Assembly: GCA_964354225.1 (NCBI GenBank)
Contig: CAYGZC010000349.1
Location: forward strand, 1 to 12,348
Direction of reading: 5' to 3'
Length of the DNA: 12,348 nucleotides
Origin: CAYGZC01 sp964354225
Lineage (GTDB): Bacteria; Bacteroidota; Ignavibacteria; UBA10030; SZUA-254
Position numbers and translations under genes: made by a program. Below are positions 1-5,968 of this stretch, one piece after another. Position 1 is the first letter of the stretch. Each line of letters opens with the position of its first letter. The notes under the pieces are model-generated. The model ran no database searches. It was not told the origin of the DNA and saw only the letters and a list, made by a program, of their open reading frames with translations.

Positions 1-1760
1 TCACTCTCGACCCATATTTTTCCACCGTGGGCTTCAACAACTTCCCTGCAAATCCAAAGCCCAAGACCAGCACCTTTGATATCTCTTGCCTCTCCGGTAT
101 CAACCCTTGAAAATTTTTGAAAGAGTTTCCCGATTTGATCCTGAGGAATTCCCATTCCCTGATCTAAAACTGAAACGATTAGCTGATCAGGAGATAAATC
201 ATCGACATTGATAGTTACTTTTCCACCACGTGGAGAATATTTGACAGCATTGCTTACTAAGTTTTGTACCACCTGCCGTAGTTTTGTTTGATCACCTTTA
301 ATAAAAGCGACATTCGGATCAATCTTATACTCAAGCTGATGTCTGCTCGAATATCTAACCATTGAAATCGCATCTTGAACCAACCGCTCGATATTAACGA
401 TCTTGAAGAAGTAGTTCAGCTGACCGGATTCAATTTTTGTAATCGAAAGTGTATCTTCGGCAAGCTGATTCAAGCGGTTTGCCTGGTCTACGATAATCTG
501 TAAATATTCTTTCACTCGCTGCATATTTTGAATTGCTTCGTTCTTTAATAATGCCTTACCTGCCAGAATGATGCTGGATAGTGGAGAGCGGAAATCATGA
601 GAAACGATACCGAGAAATTCCGATTTCATTTTATCAAGCTCGGTAAGCTTCATGTTTGCTTTCCGAATCTCATCATACAATTTCGCATTCTTTATTGCTA
701 TCCCCAATTGATCGGAGAGTGTTCCTAACACAATTGCATCCGTATCATCAAAAGCATGAAGCTTCGTATCTTCAATGTTCAATAATCCGGCAACTTCATT
801 GTCTATCATGATTGGTATGGCAAGCTCCGATCTTGTATTATGATATTCATAGGCGTGATACCTTGGGTCCTGCAGTACATCATTACAGAGAGCTTTCTGT
901 TTATGTTGAACAACCCATCCGACAATTCCCTTTTCAACATTTTGACGATAACCATGTGGGAGGAAATCAATGAAATTCCCTGAATGTGCGACAAGCTCAA
1001 CTTCAGATTTGTCATCTGATACAAGAAAAACCGTTACATCAAAATAATTAAAAGTTTTTTGGATGGTGGCTGCCGCCGCGCTTAAAAGTTGGTCCAGCTG
1101 CAGCATTGAAGTCAATTGACTCGAAATTTTGTTGATCAATTCTATCTGAGCGATACGTTTTTGGGCGTCTTCGAAAATCGATGCGTCTTTCAGTGAGGTG
1201 GCAATGTAAAGACTAATTAACTGTGCAATCGCAGCATCCTCTTCAGAATAGAATCCTTTCTTGATGGCACCAAAATACAACGAACCGATTACCTCGTTAC
1301 CAGTGCGCATGGGAACAATAACGAGCGATTGAATCCCGAGGTCTTGAATTTTCCCCTCAATTGCATGGCTGAAGTTAGGTGTCGATCCAATTTCGCCAAT
1401 GAAGGACGCCTGGTTTTTAATAACCCAGCCGGGCATACCTTCATCGATACTAAAATGTTTATGGTTCAGATCACTCGCATCTGCGATGGGTGAAAGAGAG
1501 TTGATAACATAGTGGTTTTTCGCCCGATTAAGCAAACTTGCAAAACATACCTCATAATTAAGAAGCCATTTTGCTTCAGAGCGAAGAATATTTAATATTT
1601 CATCGCGCTTGCGGGTATTATCGATTTGTGATGTAATCTCATGCAAGGTGTTCAGCTTCTTTAGAATTCCAGATCCCTCAACAACACGCCCTTGTACCTT
1701 TGCTTTTACAGCATCTGAATGTTTATCTCCCTTACCGGGTAGTTCTGTCTTATTATTCAA
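1..1760 (-). CDS. GAF-GAF sensor histidine kinase, soluble (C-terminus off the left edge)
   Basis: Two-component sensor kinase; 586 codons are visible and the frame is open to the window edge. Order: helical linker (about 32-55), GAF1 (about 57-195, with GMPGWVI near 110), GAF2 (about 213-355, with GIVGWVV near 280), DHp helices with the phospho-acceptor motif SHDFRSP (His388), then a GHKL ATPase with N box (QNLVSNAVKYSP, Asn504), G1 (DQGMGIP near 533), F box (FQKFSR) and G2 (GAGLGLWI near 565). No membrane segment is visible, so it should be cytosolic and sense a ligand or partner through its GAF domains. The signal is unknown. The start is a TTG at 1760 that overlaps the purM TGA by 4 nt, with GAGGA four bases upstream. 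An in-frame TAA at 1794-1796 bars a longer form, and the first in-frame ATG (codon 109) would cut GAF1 in half. Only the end of the ATPase domain, or a following receiver domain, is missing. No response regulator lies inside the window. The kinase assignment is firm; the physiological role is open. Confidence 0.95.
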   Translation of the reverse strand, partial: MNNKTELPGKGDKHSDAVKAKVQGRVVEGSGILKKLNTLHEITSQIDNTRKRDEILNILRSEAKWLLNYEVCFASLLNRAKNHYVINSLSPIADASDLNHKHFSIDEGMPGWVIKNQASFIGEIGSTPNFSHAIEGKIQDLGIQSLVIVPMRTGNEVIGSLYFGAIKKGFYSEEDAAIAQLISLYIATSLKDASIFEDAQKRIAQIELINKISSQLTSMLQLDQLLSAAAATIQKTFNYFDVTVFLVSDDKSEVELVAHSGNFIDFLPHGYRQNVEKGIVGWVVQHKQKALCNDVLQDPRYHAYEYHNTRSELAIPIMIDNEVAGLLNIEDTKLHAFDDTDAIVLGTLSDQLGIAIKNAKLYDEIRKANMKLTELDKMKSEFLGIVSHDFRSPLSSIILAGKALLKNEAIQNMQRVKEYLQIIVDQANRLNQLAEDTLSITKIESGQLNYFFKIVNIERLVQDAISMVRYSSRHQLEYKIDPNVAFIKGDQTKLRQVVQNLVSNAVKYSPRGGKVTINVDDLSPDQLIVSVLDQGMGIPQDQIGKLFQKFSRVDTGEARDIKGAGLGLWICREVVEAHGGKIWVES

Positions 1761-2791
1761 GTTTTCCTCGTTTGGTTGTGAATACTGTTTTGATTAGTAA
1801 CAACCTCACCAACAATAAAAGGTGCCTCATTCTCCTCACGTAATATGTCCGTGATTCTATCTACCCCACGTCCGGATGCTATAATCACAAGACCCACACC
1901 CAAATTAAAAACCTTTCGCATTTCATCTTCCGGAATATTACCGGTTTTTTGTATTAAAGTAAATATTGGAGGACGTTTCCAGCCTACCCAATCGATTTTT
2001 AGATTTGATCCCTTCGGGATCACCCTTTTCGTATTTCCGACAATACCTCCCCCAGTTATATGTGCAAAGGCATGTACATCTGGATAAGAAGAAATTAACG
2101 AGATCGCTTTCAAGTAAGAACGATGAACTAAGAGCAAAGCATCTCCAAGCCTCATCCCCAAATCGTCTATAAAATCATCTATCTCAAAACGTTCGAAAAG
2201 TACCTGTCGGGCGAGCGAATATCCATTTGTATGCAGTCCGGTTGATGGTAAACCGATCAGCACATCCCCCGTTTTAACTTTCTTTCCGTCAAAAATCTTA
2301 TTTTTCTCGGCAACACCAACAATCATACCAGCAAGATCATATTCATTTTCACGATATAATCCCGGCATTTCGGCTGTTTCGCCGCCCACCAACGAACAAC
2401 CATTTTCTTTACATCCTTTAACCATGCCGTCTAATACGCTCTCAGCAACTTGAGGTTGCAATTTGCTGGTGGCAAAATAGTCTAAAAAAAACAGCGGCTG
2501 TGCTCCGCATACTGCGATATCGTTAACACAATGATTAACTAAGTCTTGCCCGATGGTCTCGTGTTTTTCCATCAGGAAAGCAATTTTCAATTTCGTCCCA
2601 ACTCCATCAACACTGGAAACGAGTATCGGCTCTTGAATTTTGGCAAACTTTCCATTATAAAAAGCACCAAAGGCACCTATATCACCTAACACAGATTTGC
2701 TGAAGGTTGTTTTTACCTTCTCTTTAATACGATTGACAAATTCATCGCCCGCTTCAATACTAACTCCTGATTGCGCATATCTTTTGGGCAC
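1757..2791 (-). CDS. purM: Phosphoribosylformylglycinamidine cyclo-ligase (AIR synthetase)
   Basis: Catalyses ATP-dependent closure of FGAM to 5-aminoimidazole ribonucleotide, the fifth step of de novo purine synthesis, in the cytosol. The 344-residue length matches the usual PurM of about 345. Hallmarks run in family order: YAQSGVSIEAGDEFV (5-19), DGVGTK (62-67), the CVNDIAVCGAQPLFFLDYFA block (88-107), LVGGETAEMPG (134-144), STGLHTNGYSLAR, and HITGGGIVGN in the C-terminal half. The start codon is GTG at 2789-2791, with AAGGA five bases upstream (2797-2801); an in-frame TGA a little further upstream closes the frame. No other pur gene is adjacent, so purM is separated from the rest of its pathway here. 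Its stop overlaps the TTG start of the downstream histidine kinase, which implies co-transcription and probably translational coupling. A candidate promoter lies in the divergent spacer. Confidence 0.98.
   Translation of the reverse strand: MPKRYAQSGVSIEAGDEFVNRIKEKVKTTFSKSVLGDIGAFGAFYNGKFAKIQEPILVSSVDGVGTKLKIAFLMEKHETIGQDLVNHCVNDIAVCGAQPLFFLDYFATSKLQPQVAESVLDGMVKGCKENGCSLVGGETAEMPGLYRENEYDLAGMIVGVAEKNKIFDGKKVKTGDVLIGLPSTGLHTNGYSLARQVLFERFEIDDFIDDLGMRLGDALLLVHRSYLKAISLISSYPDVHAFAHITGGGIVGNTKRVIPKGSNLKIDWVGWKRPPIFTLIQKTGNIPEDEMRKVFNLGVGLVIIASGRGVDRITDILREENEAPFIVGEVVTNQNSIHNQTRKT
1765..1769 (-). promoter_or_regulatory. Shine-Dalgarno site deciding the TTG start of the histidine kinase
   Basis: GAGGA on the minus strand inside the last codons of purM, four bases before the TTG at 1760. 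It supports initiation at the purM stop/kinase start overlap. Confidence 0.6.
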
Positions 2792-2796
2792 TTTTA

Positions 2797-2801
2797 TCCT
2801 T
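2797..2801 (-). promoter_or_regulatory. Shine-Dalgarno site deciding the GTG start of purM
   Basis: AAGGA on the minus strand, five bases before the GTG. It supports the GTG because no ATG lies between the upstream in-frame stop and this codon. Confidence 0.7.
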
Positions 2802-2826
2802 GTTAAAATTCAAAATAAACTCGCTA

Positions 2827-2856
2827 AATATAATGATTTTTTAAAATGAAATGCAA
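2827..2856 (-). promoter_or_regulatory. Candidate promoter of purM-kinase
   Basis: On the minus strand, TTGCAT (complement of 2851-2856), an 18-base spacer, then TATATT (complement of 2827-2832). These match the housekeeping consensus at 4/6 and 5/6 positions. Transcription would start roughly 25-30 bases before the GTG, leaving room for the AAGGA site. The -35 element overlaps the left arm of the inverted repeat. This is a prediction from sequence only. Confidence 0.45.
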
Positions 2857-2888
2857 GGTCAGTGATATTTCCGACATAATACCTTGCA
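2852..2888. repeat. Inverted repeat between the divergent genes (possible operator)
   Basis: The arms are TGCAAGGT (2852-2859) and ACCTTGCA (2881-2888), a perfect 8-bp match separated by 21 bases. Each arm contains an outward-facing TTGCA that can serve as the -35 element of the promoter on its side. The repeat may be a regulator site spanning both promoters, or may simply reflect two similar -35 regions facing apart. Confidence 0.5.
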
Positions 2889-2912
2889 AGAATCACTAAA
2901 TTTGAGTACATT
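2884..2912 (+). promoter_or_regulatory. Candidate promoter of the FAH-family gene
   Basis: TTGCAA (2884-2889), a 17-base spacer, then TACATT (2907-2912), each 4/6 to consensus. The predicted start of transcription, near 2918-2920, lies after the ATG at 2915 and before the ATG at 2936, so it favours the later start codon. An alternative Bacteroidota-type -7 element, TAAATTTG, sits at 2897-2904 but has no convincing upstream partner. Confidence 0.35.
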
Positions 2913-2935
2913 TTATGAAATTTTCTTATAGCATC

Positions 2936-3598
2936 ATGAAAAAAATAAACTTTTTAGGTACATCGACCGAGCTTAATGTAGGGAAAATCCTTTGCCTCGG
3001 AAAAAATTATGCAGAACATGCCAAAGAAATGATATCGGATGTTCCGACAGTTCCGATAGTTTTTATGAAACCATCCACTGCTATTATTAGTGGCAATGAT
3101 AAAATAATAATTCCAAAAATATCAATAGAAGTTCATCACGAGGTAGAACTTGTTGTTGTTGTTGGAAAGGATGCAAAGAATATACCTGCAAAAAACGCAT
3201 ACAATTATATTGCCGGTTATGCTGTTGGATTAGATATGACTTTACGCGACGTCCAATCTGATGCCAAGAAGAAAGGAAACCCTTGGACAGTTGCCAAGGG
3301 CTTTGATACATCAGCGCCGATATCTGAGGTGATCCCAAAAGCCCAAATCAAGAATCCACATGATCTGACAATTACATGTCGAGTGAATGGCGCTCTTCGA
3401 CAAAAAAGCTCTACGGGAAAAATGATTTTTTCAATTGATAAAATCATTGAATACATATCGTCAATTTTTACACTTGAAGAGGGTGATTTAATTTTCACAG
3501 GTACCCCAGAGGGTGTCGGTCAAGTTAAAGCGGGAGATATTATTGAAGCTGAGCTTGAGGGTTACATAAAAATATCTCATCAAGTTATCGCCGCTTAA
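2936..3598 (+). CDS. Fumarylacetoacetate hydrolase-family enzyme, YcgM/FAHD1 type
   Basis: Single-domain FAH-fold metal enzyme, cytosolic. I choose the ATG at 2936 (220 residues) because length and N-terminus (MKKINFLGTS, then GKILCLGKNYAEH) fit E. coli YcgM, about 219 residues; an in-frame ATG at 2915 would add seven residues. Neither start has a clear ribosome site. Numbering from 2915: His35/Glu38 of NYAEHAKE correspond to the FAHD1 catalytic pair, Glu76 and Glu78 of HHEVEL plus Asp107 of GLDMTLRD to the Mg/Mn ligands, Lys128 of TVAKGFD to the active-site lysine, and FTGTPEGVG (194-202) closes the site. Relatives act on acylpyruvates or oxaloacetate (hydrolysis, decarboxylation, keto-enol tautomerisation), and others isomerise or hydrate aromatic-degradation intermediates. 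No aromatic-catabolism gene is nearby, so a housekeeping acylpyruvate/oxaloacetate role is my preferred inference. The stop overlaps the next start as TAATG. Confidence 0.9.
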   Translation: MKKINFLGTSTELNVGKILCLGKNYAEHAKEMISDVPTVPIVFMKPSTAIISGNDKIIIPKISIEVHHEVELVVVVGKDAKNIPAKNAYNYIAGYAVGLDMTLRDVQSDAKKKGNPWTVAKGFDTSAPISEVIPKAQIKNPHDLTITCRVNGALRQKSSTGKMIFSIDKIIEYISSIFTLEEGDLIFTGTPEGVGQVKAGDIIEAELEGYIKISHQVIAA

Positions 3599-5907
3599 TG
3601 CAAATGAAAATATCACAAATAATTTTTCTGATAACAATATTTTTTCTTGTGCTGATCAATATTTCTTTCCTCAATGCACCGGCACGAGAAAGGAATATAA
3701 CCGTTGGTGAATGTACTCCCGATAAATTTCACCCTGTGAATTTTGATACTATCCGAACTGATCTTAATCAATACACTTGGCCCACCGACGCAAGTGTAAA
3801 AATAACTTCTTCCTTCGCAGAATACCGCTCAACTCATTTCCATGGCGGAATCGACATTAGTACGAATGGGCAAACCGGTTATAAAGTTTTTGCTGTTCAG
3901 GATGGATATGTTTATCGGATTCGGATAACACCTAACGGTTATGGAAAAATGTTGTTCGTTAAGCACCTCGACGGCTATGCGAGTACTTATGCCCACCTCC
4001 AAACGTTTAACGATTTAATCAATAAGGCAGCACGAGATGAGCAATACCGCAAAGGAACATATTCGATTGATCTCTTATTAGATTCTTCACGAATTCCGGT
4101 TAAGAAAGGTGATGTTATTGCCTTTACGGGTGAAACCGGATTTGGTCCACCACATCTCCACTTTGAATTGCGTGACGAGAATCTAAATCCAGTGAATCCA
4201 TTACTCAGTCAGAACTTTGCAATCACCGATAATATTCCCCCAAAGATAAGAAGAGTGATGATTGAGCCGCTCACCAACAATTCTACGGTCGATAACAGTT
4301 CCACACCAAGATATTTCAGTCGATTTCCGCGCAATAGACAAGCTCTATTAATCCCACAACCGATTCGTGTTCATGGACAAATCGGATTTGCCGTAGATGC
4401 AGATGATAAAAATGATGGTACCTGGAGTGAGACAGGAATTCACCGAATGGATTTATATCTCGATGATAGTCTTGCTTTCTCAATGGAATTAAATCGGGTT
4501 CCCGCAGAAGAAACGAAAGAAATCCTTCTGCATTATGATCTAGAGTCAATATTGGAAGGCAAAGGAAAATTTCAAAAACTTTTCATCGATAAAGGTAATT
4601 CCCTGCCTTTCTACAATCACGAACCCGAAGGTACCGGCATTATCAATACAGAGCAACTCGCTGAGGGTAAGCACAGCTACAAAATCGTTTGCATGGATAT
4701 CCAGGGCAACAGTACTGAGCTTAATGGAACAATGATTGCAAATCATAAACCTGTATTCCAAATTGCAAGTTATGACGATACAGAAATAATATTAACTGGC
4801 GATCACATTGAATCGACAGTAAAATTTCTCGTGTTCGGCAAGCGTGCTTTCCAGCCAAATTGGACACAGCATACGTTGACAAGAGGCAGATTCGAATTCG
4901 ATGAAAAAGAAATCAAGCTTCCCGTAAATACAAAACCTTATGATGTAATTAAAATTATTGCCGAAACAAAATCAGGTTCAGAATCTTCGCCGCTGTATCA
5001 TTTCACTAAAAAACAATTTGGTCCTGCCCGCGATATACACATCAAAACAGACGTGCTGACAGATTATGTATCTTTTTCAGTTACAACACCAGGAGTTTTT
5101 ACTGAAATCCCTGAGTTGATAGTTCAGGAAGGATCATCCTCACAATCAGTAATACTTCACGCGTATGATATCTCGAAATATATCGGTGCATATTTCCCTC
5201 TAAGCTCGTATAACGGTAAGCGAATTGCAACATTAAACGCAGAAGTCAATGGGAAACCGGTAAGCAGTACGAACGAATTTATTGTATATCCTATATCGCC
5301 AAATGAATCTGGGAATTTCACAATCGATGACGGCAGATTGATAATCTCTTATGATTCTGGTGCGGTGTATAAACCATTATACTTGCAGATAATGAGTGAT
5401 AATAATAGTCACTCAATTAGGTACACTTTAGAGCCACAGGATGTTTTATTGGATAGGGGAATTAAATTTTCTATACCGATAGGGAAATTATTCAAAGAAA
5501 ATCATTGGGGATTATACTATCGTGGCAGAGCCGGTTGGATTTTCCAAACCTCAACTGCCGACGAGCAGACCAATACATTCTCGGTGGTTTTAGACCGCAT
5601 GCTTGGTGAGCTTTCGTTGTTTCGCGACGATGTGCCTCCTACAATCGGAAGGTTACGCGCTCATTCTCGGAGCGGTAAAGTCTTCATCAATTTCCGTTAT
5701 TATGATAATCTCTCCGGTGTTGACACAGACGAAATAAAACTATACATTGATGATAAGCTTGTAATTCCTGAAATTGATGGAGAACACCATCGGGCATGGT
5801 ACGAGGGTGAAGAAAAGTTGGACCCCGGCAAGCATTCGCTGAAAATTATATTAAAGGATAAAGCAAAAAACGAAACATCCCTCTTTCGTACAATTACCGT
5901 CCGTTGA
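3598..5907 (+). CDS. Exported M23/LytM-type peptidase with long C-terminal beta-rich region
   Basis: 769 residues. The N-terminus (about 7-27) is a hydrophobic export signal or membrane anchor without a lipobox, so the protein should act in the periplasm. The M23 domain spans about 62-202 and keeps all zinc/catalytic positions of active members: HGGID (His82, Asp86), YAHL (His133) and HLHFEL (His186, His188); family members cut peptidoglycan cross-bridges. The segment between YAHL and GDVIAFTG carries an insertion of about 30 residues. The remaining 560 or so residues look like several beta-sandwich or Ig-like units; the last (about 675-769) has VPPTIGRL, YDNLSGVD and LKDKAKNE motifs typical of such repeats. 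Its ATG overlaps the upstream stop (TAATG); a second ATG six bases later (3604) gives MKISQ and is equally possible. Active-site completeness argues for a true hydrolase and against an EnvC-like activator, but substrate specificity is unknown. Confidence 0.88.
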   Translation: MQMKISQIIFLITIFFLVLINISFLNAPARERNITVGECTPDKFHPVNFDTIRTDLNQYTWPTDASVKITSSFAEYRSTHFHGGIDISTNGQTGYKVFAVQDGYVYRIRITPNGYGKMLFVKHLDGYASTYAHLQTFNDLINKAARDEQYRKGTYSIDLLLDSSRIPVKKGDVIAFTGETGFGPPHLHFELRDENLNPVNPLLSQNFAITDNIPPKIRRVMIEPLTNNSTVDNSSTPRYFSRFPRNRQALLIPQPIRVHGQIGFAVDADDKNDGTWSETGIHRMDLYLDDSLAFSMELNRVPAEETKEILLHYDLESILEGKGKFQKLFIDKGNSLPFYNHEPEGTGIINTEQLAEGKHSYKIVCMDIQGNSTELNGTMIANHKPVFQIASYDDTEIILTGDHIESTVKFLVFGKRAFQPNWTQHTLTRGRFEFDEKEIKLPVNTKPYDVIKIIAETKSGSESSPLYHFTKKQFGPARDIHIKTDVLTDYVSFSVTTPGVFTEIPELIVQEGSSSQSVILHAYDISKYIGAYFPLSSYNGKRIATLNAEVNGKPVSSTNEFIVYPISPNESGNFTIDDGRLIISYDSGAVYKPLYLQIMSDNNSHSIRYTLEPQDVLLDRGIKFSIPIGKLFKENHWGLYYRGRAGWIFQTSTADEQTNTFSVVLDRMLGELSLFRDDVPPTIGRLRAHSRSGKVFINFRYYDNLSGVDTDEIKLYIDDKLVIPEIDGEHHRAWYEGEEKLDPGKHSLKIILKDKAKNETSLFRTITVR

Positions 5908-5915
5908 TAGTATTA

Positions 5916-5938
5916 GTCTGACGCAGACCGATTCTGCG
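5916..5938 (+). other. Two mutually exclusive hairpins before valS
   Basis: GTCTG-ACG-CAGAC (5916-5928) overlaps CGCAGA-CCGAT-TCTGCG (5922-5938); both need the same CAGA bases, so only one can form. No U-run follows, so it is not a standard terminator. A 9-base direct repeat, CTGAATCAT (5941-5949 and 5955-5963), fills the rest of the gap to valS. A function is not established. Confidence 0.3.
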
Positions 5939-5968
5939 ATCTGAATCATTAATCCTGAATCATCATTT

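Noticed and set aside
806..1024. A 72-codon minus-strand frame within the histidine kinase region
   Set aside because: It is out of frame with the kinase, whose GAF2 motifs run continuously through this stretch.
1434..1436. First in-frame ATG as the start of the histidine kinase
   Set aside because: It falls inside the GMPGWVI motif of GAF1 and would remove half that domain; the TTG at 1760 has a ribosome site and couples to purM.
2803..2815. TTAAAATTCAAAA in the purM leader, identical to 13 bases of the valS repeat
   Set aside because: It does not continue in 7-base phase and is A/T-rich, so chance is sufficient.
2897..2904. TAAATTTG as a Bacteroidota-type -7 promoter element
   Set aside because: No matching upstream element lies at the expected distance, and the host phylum is only inferred, so it is kept only as an alternative.
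5908..5968. T-box or other amino-acid riboswitch before valS
   Set aside because: The gap is only 61 bases, too short for a T-box, and no T-box consensus or terminator is present.
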